From assembly GCA_028866905.1 (NCBI GenBank), contig JAGWHI010000001.1, positions 1 to 64,000 on the forward strand: 64,000 nt of DNA, written 5' to 3'. The DNA comes from Microcaldota archaeon (GTDB lineage Archaea; Micrarchaeota; Micrarchaeia; Micrarchaeales; Micrarchaeaceae). Shown here piece by piece: positions 48,981 to 57,586 of this stretch. Every line of letters starts with the position of its first letter. Position 1 is the stretch's first letter. Both the position numbers and the translations under genes were made by a program. The notes under the pieces are model-generated. The model made no database searches and was not told where the DNA came from. It was given only the letters and a program-made list of their open reading frames with translations.

Positions 48981-50042
48981 ATGAGCTTCGGCGACCGAAA
49001 AGGCACTGACATATGGTTCACTATGGGGCCGGCGTCCTCGGACAGGGACGTGATACGGCAGATACTGGAGGCAGGCGCGACCGGCGTCAGGCTTACCTTC
49101 TCATACGGGACGCCGCAGATACAGATAGAGAGGGCGAACCTCGTGAGGGACGTGGCCATGGAGCTGTCTGTGCGCTGCACTATCGTGGCCGACATAGAGG
49201 GTGAGAAGATACGCCTAGGCGAGATGGACGGTTCCAAGAGCATCTCCGTTACAGAGGGGGAGACACTCAACCTTGTTCCCTCAAGCAACTTCCACCACGA
49301 ACAGCACACCATCCCGGTAAACTCGGACAGCTTCATAACCAAGGCAAAGAAAGGGGACAGGATAGTCATAGGCGACGGAGCGACGAGCCTGAAGATCGTT
49401 GAGAAGCACAGGGGAGAGGCAGTCTGCGACGTCGTCAAGGGCGGGGTGATTAACCCGAACCGTGGAATCATAGACCAGTCTTCCGGGTTCCAGCCCGCGT
49501 GCCTTACGGACAAGGACAGGAGCGACCTTGGAGAGATCGCGGAGTCGGGGGCTTTTGACGCGGTGGCGGTGTCATCGGTTTCAAACTCCGATGACATCGT
49601 TGAGGTGCGACGGATAATCAACGAACGTTCCCCGGACCTTAGGATAATCGCGAAGATAGAGACGAAGAGCGGGATACTTAACCTGGGGAAAATACTGGAG
49701 GCCTCTGACATGATAATGATTGCGAGGGGCGACCTTGCGCTCTTCCTGCCATGGTACGAGCTGGGCAACAACGTCGACAGGATAGTCCACCAGGCGAAGA
49801 GGTCTGGCAAGCCCTGGATTATGGCGACCCAGGTGGCCGAGGGCCTGGAGAGGTTCTCCTTCCCCACTAGGGCGGAAATATGCGACATAACCCACTGGGT
49901 GAAGGAGGGCGCAGGGGGTTTCCTTCTTTCGACAGAAACAGCGTTCGGAAAGAGGCCTGTCGATGCCGTCGCATGCGTCAGCAAAGTGGTGAGCGCAGCA
50001 TCGGTGGAAGAGGTCCAGGAGAAGTTTGCGAAGCATCGATGA
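48981..50042 (+). CDS. pyk: pyruvate kinase, minimal (no regulatory domain)
   Basis: This enzyme converts phosphoenolpyruvate and ADP to pyruvate and ATP. The 353-residue protein has the barrel motifs GPASSD, VRLTFSYG, DIEGEKIR, IIAKIE (catalytic Lys), ARGDL (metal Asp), MATQV and the late TRAEICD...STETAFGKRP. It lacks the carboxy-terminal allosteric domain (typical length about 470). The usual KGPE is EGEK here. Lys76 occupies the site of Glu117 in muscle enzyme, a replacement known from potassium-independent pyruvate kinases. Potassium ligands N75 and T113/114 of the muscle enzyme are Thr and Ile here. Confidence 0.87.
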   Translation: MSFGDRKGTDIWFTMGPASSDRDVIRQILEAGATGVRLTFSYGTPQIQIERANLVRDVAMELSVRCTIVADIEGEKIRLGEMDGSKSISVTEGETLNLVPSSNFHHEQHTIPVNSDSFITKAKKGDRIVIGDGATSLKIVEKHRGEAVCDVVKGGVINPNRGIIDQSSGFQPACLTDKDRSDLGEIAESGAFDAVAVSSVSNSDDIVEVRRIINERSPDLRIIAKIETKSGILNLGKILEASDMIMIARGDLALFLPWYELGNNVDRIVHQAKRSGKPWIMATQVAEGLERFSFPTRAEICDITHWVKEGAGGFLLSTETAFGKRPVDAVACVSKVVSAASVEEVQEKFAKHR

Positions 50043-50045
50043 CCT

Positions 50046-50789
50046 TTAACAGGACATCTCTTCCGCGGCCCTTAGGAGGTCCTGATAGCTTGAGACCCCC
50101 TCGGACTTGTACCGGCCGTTATTTATCCCGGATATTACGCTTATCAGCTTTAGTTTGAGGATCGCCTCTGTGTCCGTAGGCATCCTGTAGTGGGCTTCCT
50201 TGAACTGGATGAGCTTTATGCAGGCGGGATGAAGATCGCTTGTCCTCTTTATTCCCCTATTGCCATCTTCAACGGAAGGTTGCGCCCTGAGGGATGTGGA
50301 CTGTGTCTTCTTCATGGGTCTCTGTCGAGGTGCAACTTTTGCCGCCTCGCTCTTCCTTGGCTCCACGGGCTTGGGGGCATTTGCCGCTTCAGGCTGCCCT
50401 GCCTGTCCCACGCCGAATTCAGGCAGTATGGCGAGAAGCCTTGACCTCCGGAACTGGTCCGCGGCTATCGGGTCGTTGTTCACCCTGGTCCTCGCTATCC
50501 TGACGTCCGGCCTGAGGCTGACCATACCCTTCCCTATGAGGTCGAGGGTGACGTCGGTCACAAACCTGCTCTCGCATATTACTGAAAGCACCATGGGGCT
50601 TTCGATGCACTCCTCGGCTTTCTTGTGGAGATATGCGCGGTAGTCGAAGCCGTTGATCGGGAGATGCCCAAGCTCGCCGTACTCCTTGCGCGCGATATCC
50701 TCCATCTTGCGCAAGTTTATTACGGTGGAGTCCACTACGGACTGCTGCAAGCGCTGCTTAGGCTTGCCGAACTTGCTGATGCACACCAC
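50046..50789 (-). CDS. hypothetical protein
   Basis: I do not recognise this 247-residue protein. It has a folded amino-terminal half (VICESRFVTDVTLDLIGKGMVSLRPDV). A long Pro/Ala/Lys/Arg-rich low-complexity linker (about 130-175) and a short helical carboxy end (AILKLKLISVISGI) follow. No export signal or membrane segment is seen. It converges with pyruvate kinase 3 bp apart. Confidence 0.65.
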   Translation of the reverse strand: MVCISKFGKPKQRLQQSVVDSTVINLRKMEDIARKEYGELGHLPINGFDYRAYLHKKAEECIESPMVLSVICESRFVTDVTLDLIGKGMVSLRPDVRIARTRVNNDPIAADQFRRSRLLAILPEFGVGQAGQPEAANAPKPVEPRKSEAAKVAPRQRPMKKTQSTSLRAQPSVEDGNRGIKRTSDLHPACIKLIQFKEAHYRMPTDTEAILKLKLISVISGINNGRYKSEGVSSYQDLLRAAEEMSC

Positions 50790-50822
50790 CCGGAATTTCT
50801 ATTGCTTGGAAGGTATATAACG

Positions 50823-51173
50823 CTATTGTGCGGCCCTGCATGCTGACGTTATCGATTCTATCCTGTCGCCGAGCCTCAGCTTGAGCCTGGCTGCTGCGCC
50901 AGACTTGAGTTCCAGGACATACCTCGCCCGCTTGGCAGGTTCGTAGGACCTGCAGGAGAGGACGCCCTTGCAGGGCTTCATGTCGCGCTCGATGTGCACC
51001 GCCCTCCTGCTGCTGTCGAGCCATACCGTGTCTATAGGGAAGCGCATGTTGAGCATCCATATCTTCCACTTGTGGTCGAACGGGAAGCAGAAAAGCATGC
51101 CCTCGTTTTCCCTGATTGATGCCCTGTACATCAGCCCTATCGATTTCTGCGCGAAGCTCCTTGCGAGGTACAT
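50823..51173 (-). CDS. DUF192-family protein
   Basis: This 116-residue protein matches DUF192: SIGLMYRASIRENEGMLFCFPF, WMLNMRFPIDTVWLD, and later CRSYEPAKRARYVLEL with GDRI near the end. A strong Shine-Dalgarno (gcaggagg) precedes ATG 51173, and TATA-like gatataaa lies about 25 bp upstream. Coding-like sequence without a start codon extends a little further upstream, so the amino terminus may have been shortened. The function of DUF192 is unknown. Confidence 0.85.
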   Translation of the reverse strand: MYLARSFAQKSIGLMYRASIRENEGMLFCFPFDHKWKIWMLNMRFPIDTVWLDSSRRAVHIERDMKPCKGVLSCRSYEPAKRARYVLELKSGAAARLKLRLGDRIESITSACRAAQ

Positions 51174-51256
51174 GTCGAACCTCCTGCCCTTTATATCGAT
51201 GCTCGCTCTGTCGAACCTGGTGATCCGGTATAGAATTTTTGTGATGATAGCAGCAC

Positions 51257-52882
51257 CTATTTTGTTATCGAAAGGCTTTGCTCCCTCATGAATTGAGGGA
51301 GGTAAAACTTGCTGCCGGTGCCCTTGCCGGTCAGGGCGCTGCCCTTCCAGCCCACGAACGTGTGCAGTCCCACAATCGCGCCCGTTGTCGCGCTGATGGG
51401 CCTGTTGATATATACCACTCCGGCCTCTATCCGCTCGGAGAACTCCTTTATCTCGCGCTTGTTCCTCGAGTAGAGCGCTGCGGTCAGGCCGTACTCCACA
51501 TCGTTGGCCATGCTTAGCGCAGCGTCGAACTTCTCGTACTCCTCAACAGTCACGAAAGGCAGGAAGAGCTCAGTCTTTACTATCTCGTTTGTGTGGGCGA
51601 CCTCGGCTATGACCGGCTGCACGTAGTGCCCCTTCAGGCCGGTCTGCACTGCGTCGCCGCCGTAAAGCAGCCGCCCGGTCCTCCTCACGTGCTCTACCGA
51701 CTGGACGTATCGCTTGTAGGCGGACTCGCTTATCAGCGGGCCGATGTACACCTCCTTGTCCAGGGGGTTGCCCACCCTGAAGTTCCTAGCCCTGTCTATC
51801 AGCTTGCTTACGAACTGCTCCTTGACTGACGAGTGCACATATACCCTTGAGAGGGCGCTGCACTTCTGCCCCGCGAACCCGAAGGCTGCGCTTGCGCATC
51901 CGGAGACCGCATCGTCCAGGTCGGCATACTTTGACACTATAGCGGGGTTCTTGCCGCCCATCTCCACAACGAACGTCTTCCGCTGGCCGTTCGCGTAAGA
52001 CTTCGCCGCCATGCTCATCCCCGTGCTCCCTGATCCTGTGAAAGCTATTCCCGAAACGTCTTGGTTTATCGCCAGCTCGGCGCCCACCTCAGAGCCAGGG
52101 CCGGTCACATAGTTGAACACGCCGTCGGGTATTCCGGCGCGCTTAAGCGCCTCATAGAGCTTCAGCCCCGTCATCATCGACATGTTGTCTGTGGATGACG
52201 GTTTGAACACCACCGTGTTGCCCGTAACCAATGCTGCTGCGCTCATGCCAGTGGATATCGATACAGGGAAATTGAAAGGCGCTATGACTCCGAATACGCC
52301 GAAAGGCCTCATCCGTATGCTTACCCTCTCCGATCCGGATGGAGCGCCCTGGAACCCCGCCGACACCTTTGCGGTGCTGCTCTCCTGCGAGGTCTTCCTG
52401 GAGAATCCCTTGTTCGATTCCATCTCGTCGCAGTAATAGTGCATGAAGTCTATCGCCTCGTCGACCTCGCCTACGGATTCGTACCTAGACTTTCCGTTCT
52501 CGTAGCTTAATATCGCGGAGAGCAGGAATTTCTCGCCGCTGATTATCTCTGCGGCTTTTCTGAGAATCTTGGCCCTTTCCCTGTAATCGGTTTCTCCCCA
52601 CGATGCAAACGCGGCTTTTGCCGCGGCCACTGCCTGCCTCGCATGGTCCTTTGTGCCCTTCTGGAAGCTGCCTATCGTCACGCTGCTGTTTATAGGCGAG
52701 CGCTCGACGAGCAGCTCTGTCGCGTATATCTCCTTTCCGTTTATGTATATCGGATGCTGCTTGCCGAAGAGGGCCTCCGCCTGCCGCACAGCGGCGTCGA
52801 AGAGCCCGTCGAACTCGTCCTCGCGCCCGGATTCGACGAACCGCTTGTAGGTGTATTCGTTCTCGAACCTGCGCTTCACCAC
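51257..52882 (-). CDS. aldehyde dehydrogenase, probable 1-pyrroline-5-carboxylate dehydrogenase
   Basis: This 541-residue NAD(P)-dependent aldehyde dehydrogenase has the ALDH core: APFNFPVSIS, FKPSSTDN, FTGSGSTGMSMA, EMGGKNPAIVS and the catalytic Cys in GFAGQKCSALSRVYV. The 540-residue length, extended amino terminus and GQKCSA context are those of L-glutamate-gamma-semialdehyde (P5C) dehydrogenases. With proline dehydrogenase at 62519 it would complete proline oxidation to glutamate. The start is GTG 52882. Confidence 0.85.
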   Translation of the reverse strand: MVKRRFENEYTYKRFVESGREDEFDGLFDAAVRQAEALFGKQHPIYINGKEIYATELLVERSPINSSVTIGSFQKGTKDHARQAVAAAKAAFASWGETDYRERAKILRKAAEIISGEKFLLSAILSYENGKSRYESVGEVDEAIDFMHYYCDEMESNKGFSRKTSQESSTAKVSAGFQGAPSGSERVSIRMRPFGVFGVIAPFNFPVSISTGMSAAALVTGNTVVFKPSSTDNMSMMTGLKLYEALKRAGIPDGVFNYVTGPGSEVGAELAINQDVSGIAFTGSGSTGMSMAAKSYANGQRKTFVVEMGGKNPAIVSKYADLDDAVSGCASAAFGFAGQKCSALSRVYVHSSVKEQFVSKLIDRARNFRVGNPLDKEVYIGPLISESAYKRYVQSVEHVRRTGRLLYGGDAVQTGLKGHYVQPVIAEVAHTNEIVKTELFLPFVTVEEYEKFDAALSMANDVEYGLTAALYSRNKREIKEFSERIEAGVVYINRPISATTGAIVGLHTFVGWKGSALTGKGTGSKFYLPQFMREQSLSITK

Positions 52883-52945
52883 TTCACCACCGGTGTATAA
52901 TCTCAGTATGAGTTTATAACCCCTATGTCGGTTCGCACGGAATCA

Positions 52946-52956
52946 TTTTATATTTG
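52946..52956 (+). promoter_or_regulatory. TATA box for gene at 52988
   Basis: attttatattt predicts a start near 52977, with ggtgag as a possible ribosome-binding site before ATG 52988. Confidence 0.5.
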
Positions 52957-52987
52957 AGCGGGATAAGTACTATCGGGTGAGACTGTG

Positions 52988-53344
52988 ATGGTGAGCACAA
53001 GGAAGGCGACTTTGGCGGATGTCGCTATTGCAGGGAAGACAGCGCCGAAGCTTACTACGGATATAGCCGGAATCTTCGCATGGGACAACCGGCCCAGGAG
53101 CGTGTTTGAGATAGCTAGGGCGCTGAAGACAAAGGACCTGGACGCGATAATGAACGTAATATCCAGACTGGAGCACGAATATGGGATACTCGAGAAAATG
53201 CCGAACGATGAGAGCCACGTAAGAAAGCTCAGGAATGGTGTCGTGAGGATATCCCCAAGGTATCGCATCGTGGAGGACCACATAGGCGATATGAGAGATG
53301 TGGTCGCTTTGAGGAGCGGGAGCTACTTCGAAACTACATACTAG
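52988..53344 (+). CDS. small winged-helix-like protein
   Basis: This 118-residue protein has a central segment FEIARALKTKDLDAIMNVISRLEHEYGILEK that looks like a winged helix (helix-turn-helix plus wing RNGVVRISPRYRIV). It is probably a DNA-binding or adapter protein. ATG 52988 is preferred over GTG 52985. It is followed after 13 bp by the gene at 53358. Confidence 0.65.
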   Translation: MVSTRKATLADVAIAGKTAPKLTTDIAGIFAWDNRPRSVFEIARALKTKDLDAIMNVISRLEHEYGILEKMPNDESHVRKLRNGVVRISPRYRIVEDHIGDMRDVVALRSGSYFETTY

Positions 53345-53357
53345 CGGTGGGCGCCTG

Positions 53358-53705
53358 GTGAAGAGAATCCCTGCGATAGACATCGACACAAGGAAACTGT
53401 CGCAGGAGGACGAGCTGAACAGGGCGGTCTACGTCCTGCTTAGGGGAAAACTAAACCCGGAGAAGAGTTTCCTGCTGCATGCCGCGCTCGCATTCAAGTA
53501 CATGGACGACCGTGGAACCCTCAACGACGTGCCGCAGCGGCTGTTCGGGATAGTCGGAGAGAAGGTATTCAATGGCTCAGGCGACAGGAAGCTTAAATCG
53601 CTTCATCTGACGGCAAAGTTCGGAGGGCTTTCGGAGATAGAATTCGCAGCTTACAGGAGGCAGGTTCTGGACGCGATTGCGGCGAATGCCCTTTCCGAAA
53701 AATAG
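53358..53705 (+). CDS. hypothetical small helical protein
   Basis: This unrecognised 115-residue soluble protein starts with GTG and is rich in Leu, Lys and Ala (for example KSLHLTAKFGGLSEIEFAAYRRQVLDAI). It is probably cotranscribed with the winged-helix gene 13 bp upstream and lies just before the suf operon. No function can be assigned. Confidence 0.6.
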   Translation: MKRIPAIDIDTRKLSQEDELNRAVYVLLRGKLNPEKSFLLHAALAFKYMDDRGTLNDVPQRLFGIVGEKVFNGSGDRKLKSLHLTAKFGGLSEIEFAAYRRQVLDAIAANALSEK

Positions 53706-53743
53706 CAAATTTTGTAAAAATCTGGAGCTTTTCCGACGCAAGG

Positions 53744-53752
53744 TTTAAATAC
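53744..53752 (+). promoter_or_regulatory. TATA box for suf operon
   Basis: tttaaatac, preceded by aagg, places transcription start near 53774, inside the palindrome at 53772-53790. Confidence 0.6.
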
Positions 53753-53771
53753 TAGCCGACGCACTACCTCT

Positions 53772-53790
53772 ATTATAACTGAGTTATAAT
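53772..53790 (+). promoter_or_regulatory. perfect 8+8 palindrome at suf transcription start
   Basis: ATTATAACTGAGTTATAAT is an inverted repeat of eight bases on each side of a three-base centre. It overlaps the predicted start site of sufB. Such placement would block polymerase, which fits an operator. Confidence 0.6.
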
Positions 53791-53802
53791 CCAGTGACGC
53801 TT

Positions 53803-55224
53803 ATGGCAGAACAGGCAGCCGAAACCATGGAATTCGCGAACGAGGAGGAGTACCGTCAGAGGTACGGCTTCAGCGACAAGATAGAATACAAGTTCAAGAC
53901 CAGGAGAGGCATCGACGAGGATGTGGTCAGGGAGATATCGAGGGTAAAGGGGGAGCCGGATTGGATGCTCGAGAAGAGGCTCACGGCTTACAGGATATTC
54001 AAGTCCAAGCCGACACCCACGTGGGGAGCCGACCTGAGCGGAATAAACTACGACAACATATTCTATTATCAGAGAGCTACGGACACGAAGGCGGAGAACT
54101 GGGAGAACGTTCCGAAGGAGATAAAGGAGACCTTCGACAAGCTCGGGATTCCAGAAGCCGAGCAAAAGTTCTTTGCAGGGGCTGAGGCGCAATACGATTC
54201 AGAGGTAGTCTACCACCACGTTCACGAGGCGCTCGCGAAGCAGGGAGTTATATTCACAGACACCGACACTGCAGTAAAGAAGTATCCGGAGATCATGAAG
54301 AAATACTTTGGAACTGTTATTCCTTCGACCGACAACAAGTACGCCGCGCTCAACACCGCAGTCTGGAGCGGGGGATCCTTCATATACGTCCCGAAGGGGG
54401 TTAAGGTTACGATGCCGCTGCAGGCGTACTTCAGGATAAACTCCCAGGATGCTGGCCAATTCGAGAGGACGCTCATAATCGCAGACGAGGGTGCGGACAT
54501 CACCTACATAGAGGGGTGCACCGCCCCGATTTACGTTAGCTCTTCCCTGCACTCCGCAGTGGTGGAGCTTGTGGCGCACAAGGACGCACACATAAGGTAC
54601 GTGACTATACAGAACTGGTCGAAGAACGTATACAACCTTGTTACCCAGCGTGCGTTCGCCTATGAAAACGCGCATGTCGAATGGATCGACGGCAATATAG
54701 GCAGCAAGGTCAATATGAAGTATCCGTCAGTATACCTCAAGGAGCGTGGGGCACGTGGAGAGATATTATCGATTGCTGTTGCTGGCATGCATCAGACCCA
54801 GGATTCCGGGGGTAAGATATACCACCTGGCCCCCGACACCACGTCCAAGATAATCTCGAAGAGCGTATCGACGGGTGATGGGGTGGCATCGTACAGGGGG
54901 CTCCTGTACGTATCGAAGGACGCCGGCAACGTGAAGAGCACAGTACGCTGCGACGCGCTGCTTCTCGACGAGAAAGCGAAGACGAACACTTATCCGTACA
55001 TGCAGATATACAGGGACGATGCGAACATAACCCACGAGGCCACAGTCGGCAAGGTCGGCGAGGAGCAGCTCTTCTACCTGATGTCGAGGGGCCTGAGCGA
55101 GGAGGACGCGATAACCGCGATAGTACTCGGCTTCATAGACCCGCTCGCCAAGGCGTTGCCCATGGAGTACTCGCTGGAGCTCAAGAGGCTTGTGAAGCTC
55201 GACATGTCAAAGTCTGTAGGATGA
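53803..55224 (+). CDS. sufB: Fe-S cluster assembly protein SufB
   Basis: This scaffold subunit of the SufBCD complex is about 473 residues from ATG 53803 (GTG 53794 adds three). Hallmarks are FGTVIPSTDNKYAALNTAVWSGGSFIYVPKGV, the beta-helix core, GCTAPIY, and the late QDSGGKIYHLAPDTTSKIISKS. The end PLAKALPMEYSLELKRLVKLDM matches the family. It is translationally coupled to sufD by ATGA. The cluster is probably controlled through the palindrome at 53772-53790. Confidence 0.96.
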   Translation: MAEQAAETMEFANEEEYRQRYGFSDKIEYKFKTRRGIDEDVVREISRVKGEPDWMLEKRLTAYRIFKSKPTPTWGADLSGINYDNIFYYQRATDTKAENWENVPKEIKETFDKLGIPEAEQKFFAGAEAQYDSEVVYHHVHEALAKQGVIFTDTDTAVKKYPEIMKKYFGTVIPSTDNKYAALNTAVWSGGSFIYVPKGVKVTMPLQAYFRINSQDAGQFERTLIIADEGADITYIEGCTAPIYVSSSLHSAVVELVAHKDAHIRYVTIQNWSKNVYNLVTQRAFAYENAHVEWIDGNIGSKVNMKYPSVYLKERGARGEILSIAVAGMHQTQDSGGKIYHLAPDTTSKIISKSVSTGDGVASYRGLLYVSKDAGNVKSTVRCDALLLDEKAKTNTYPYMQIYRDDANITHEATVGKVGEEQLFYLMSRGLSEEDAITAIVLGFIDPLAKALPMEYSLELKRLVKLDMSKSVG

Positions 55225-56513
55225 CTCATGGTGAATTTCTGGACGGTTATAGGCTATTCGTAGAGGACGCGCTAAAGCGGTACAATGAGCTGCCCGACGA
55301 GAAGGACGAGCTCTATAAGAGGTATTTCGTGAAGGTTCCGCTGGGCGAGGACTCTGCGGTTAAGGACACCGTTGATGCGGGGGAGCGGATATCCAAGTCC
55401 ATAGCGGACGCAACCGGGATCGTATTCGATGCGGTAGTGGGAGCCAGTGGCGCATCCGCCAAAAAAAGCTCTATTCGTGTGCTTCAGCCGCAGGAACTGG
55501 GAAACGATGTCCTTGAGAGCAAGATTGTGCACAGCGGCGACGACAAGATCGCTGCGCTTATACACGCCCACTCAAAGAAGGTTGTGCTTATAGACGTTCC
55601 CGACGGGGCAGACGAGACCATGAACATCCTGTTCTTCGCTGTCGACGAGCAGCTGCCGGTGCAGGTCATAATAAAGGCGGGGGAGAACTCGAAGCTTACG
55701 CTGCTCGAGTGGTACGCCTCCGAGGGGGTTGCCCAAAAGTACATCGGGCCGCTGCATGAAGTGTCTGCCGGGAGGTACTCGAACGTGGAGATAGACATAA
55801 TACACAACGAGAACGAGAGCACGAGCGTGGCGGGCTTCTCCAAGTGCAGGTCTGACGAGGGCGCCACGATCAGATTCAACCAGGTCTTCAATGGCGCACC
55901 TTTCACAAAGGCTAAGAGCGACCTTGAGGCTTACGGATACTCGAGCAGCGTTCATGGAACTGAGATTGCGATAGGTTCCAAGGAGCAGAAGTTTGACATC
56001 GGCTCCCACATAACGAACTCCGCGAAGGCGAGCGTGGCGGAGCTCGAGTCCAAAGCGGTCCTCACCGGCAAGTCGTACTGCCTGTTCAAGGGGCTCGCCA
56101 AGATAAGGAGCGGGGCGAAGGAATCGAAGTCGTTCCTGAAGGAATCCGGGCTCCTTGTGGATCCGCAGGCACACATAGACTCGATACCATCGATGTCGGT
56201 CGACGACAGCGACGTGAAGGCGACCCATTCGTCAGCAACGGCGCCTATAGACGAGGAGGCGCTGTTCTATATGATGACAAAGGGCCTGGACATCGGCCAC
56301 GCTAAAAAGCTTGTTGTCGAGAGCTACATGTCAAAGGCGATCGACAGGATAAAGAACCCTGCAGTAAGGGAGGTAGTCACCCATATGCTGATCGAGAAAC
56401 TTGAGACCGGCTCTTTCGGGACCGTGCCAAAGCCCAGGCAGACCGACATCTGGATGACAAGGAACATCGATGAGGGGGACCTCTTCGAGGGCCACTACAA
56501 ATACAGGAGCTGA
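55221..56513 (+). CDS. sufD: Fe-S cluster assembly protein SufD
   Basis: This SufB-related partner has 430 residues. The beta-helix core is present, and the end DIGHAKKLVVESYMSKAIDRIKN resembles SufD. It lacks the strict SufB motifs, which fits the non-scaffold subunit. It overlaps sufB by 4 bp and is followed 1 bp later by an HTH gene. Confidence 0.94.
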   Translation: MTHGEFLDGYRLFVEDALKRYNELPDEKDELYKRYFVKVPLGEDSAVKDTVDAGERISKSIADATGIVFDAVVGASGASAKKSSIRVLQPQELGNDVLESKIVHSGDDKIAALIHAHSKKVVLIDVPDGADETMNILFFAVDEQLPVQVIIKAGENSKLTLLEWYASEGVAQKYIGPLHEVSAGRYSNVEIDIIHNENESTSVAGFSKCRSDEGATIRFNQVFNGAPFTKAKSDLEAYGYSSSVHGTEIAIGSKEQKFDIGSHITNSAKASVAELESKAVLTGKSYCLFKGLAKIRSGAKESKSFLKESGLLVDPQAHIDSIPSMSVDDSDVKATHSSATAPIDEEALFYMMTKGLDIGHAKKLVVESYMSKAIDRIKNPAVREVVTHMLIEKLETGSFGTVPKPRQTDIWMTRNIDEGDLFEGHYKYRS

Positions 56514-56514
56514 C

Positions 56515-56835
56515 ATGCCGACCAATTATGAGAGAGTGCTGAAGGAATTCCTGCCCGCCTTCAAGGCTGGCGCAGCAAAGGCTATGGTCAGGGAGTACAA
56601 GCTATCGCAGCAGGAATCCGCGTCGATATTGGGGATAACCCAGGCTGCGATAAGCAAGTACCTCAACAACAGCTACTCCGCTAAGATTAAGAGGATAGAA
56701 TCTGGCCTGGACAAGCGGATGATAAGGAGGTTCGTCGAGGAAAGGATGAACGGCAGCAGGAGGGGGGCGCAACGGATCGCCTGTGACATGTGCCAGCTGT
56801 ACCACGAGTTCGACTGCTCGTTGAGGGTGAAATGA
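56515..56835 (+). CDS. HTH regulator with three-cysteine tail inside the suf operon
   Basis: This 106-residue protein is a helix-turn-helix factor. The segment YKLSQQESASILGITQAAISKYL is the HTH (about residues 28-50), like archaeal COG2522 regulators. Its carboxy end contains Cys90, Cys93 and Cys101 (CDMC and later FDCS) plus His97, which could bind an Fe-S cluster or zinc. Location between sufD and sufC suggests a dedicated regulator of Fe-S assembly. The operator-like palindrome upstream of sufB is a likely target. The role is inferred. Confidence 0.8.
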   Translation: MPTNYERVLKEFLPAFKAGAAKAMVREYKLSQQESASILGITQAAISKYLNNSYSAKIKRIESGLDKRMIRRFVEERMNGSRRGAQRIACDMCQLYHEFDCSLRVK

Positions 56836-56851
56836 CGCTTAAGGTAATAAC

Positions 56852-57586
56852 ATGAGACTTGAGATAAAGGACCTGCATATCTCCGTTGATAGCAAGGAGG
56901 TAGTGAAAGGTGTGAGCCTAACCATAAACGAGGGCGAGGTGCACGTGATAATGGGCCCGAACGGGTCAGGCAAGACGACGCTCGTCAAAGGAGTCATGGG
57001 ATACCCCAAGCTCAAGGTTACGGCGGGCGACATAATGGTCGACGGCGAGAGCATAAGAGAGCTCTCGACTGACAAGAGGGCCAAGCTGGGCCTGTTCCTC
57101 CAGTTCCAGAATCCGGTCGAGGTGGAGGGCGTTGGTTTCGTCAACTTCCTGCACAACGCGAAGGAAGCTGCGTCCGGAGGCGGTATTAACACCAAGGAGT
57201 TCGTAAAGGAGGTGAAGGAGAATGCGGCCCGGCTCAAGATGGGGGAGGGCTTCATGAGCAGGTCGCTTAACCAGGGATTCTCCGGCGGGGAGAAGAAGAA
57301 GGCCGAGATACTCCAGATGTCCATGCTCAAGCCGAAGATCGCCATACTGGACGAGCCCGACTCTGGGCTCGACATAGACGCGGTCAAGATCGTTGCCGAG
57401 AACATAAACGAGATAGCGGAACGGACAAGGATGGGTGTGCTCGTGATAACGCACTACAGCAGGATACTGGACTATATGAAGCCTGATTTCGTGCACGTGA
57501 TGGTGAACGGAAGGATAGTGGCAGAAGGGGACAAGTCAATGATAGCAAAACTTGAGAAGGAAGGATATGACTCTTTCACAAAATAG
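56852..57586 (+). CDS. sufC: Fe-S assembly ATPase SufC
   Basis: This ABC-type ATPase energises SufBD. It has 244 residues with Walker A GPNGSGKTT, signature FSGGEKKKAEI, Walker B AILDEPDSGLDIDA and the switch His in ITHYSR. The SGGEKKKAE signature is diagnostic for SufC. The stop codon lies inside sufS (20-bp overlap). Confidence 0.96.
   Translation: MRLEIKDLHISVDSKEVVKGVSLTINEGEVHVIMGPNGSGKTTLVKGVMGYPKLKVTAGDIMVDGESIRELSTDKRAKLGLFLQFQNPVEVEGVGFVNFLHNAKEAASGGGINTKEFVKEVKENAARLKMGEGFMSRSLNQGFSGGEKKKAEILQMSMLKPKIAILDEPDSGLDIDAVKIVAENINEIAERTRMGVLVITHYSRILDYMKPDFVHVMVNGRIVAEGDKSMIAKLEKEGYDSFTK

Noticed and set aside
48890-49984. A 364-codon minus-strand frame opposite pyruvate kinase
   Set aside because: It is Ser/Pro-rich shadow sequence with no family resemblance. 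Pyruvate kinase motifs are clear on the plus strand.
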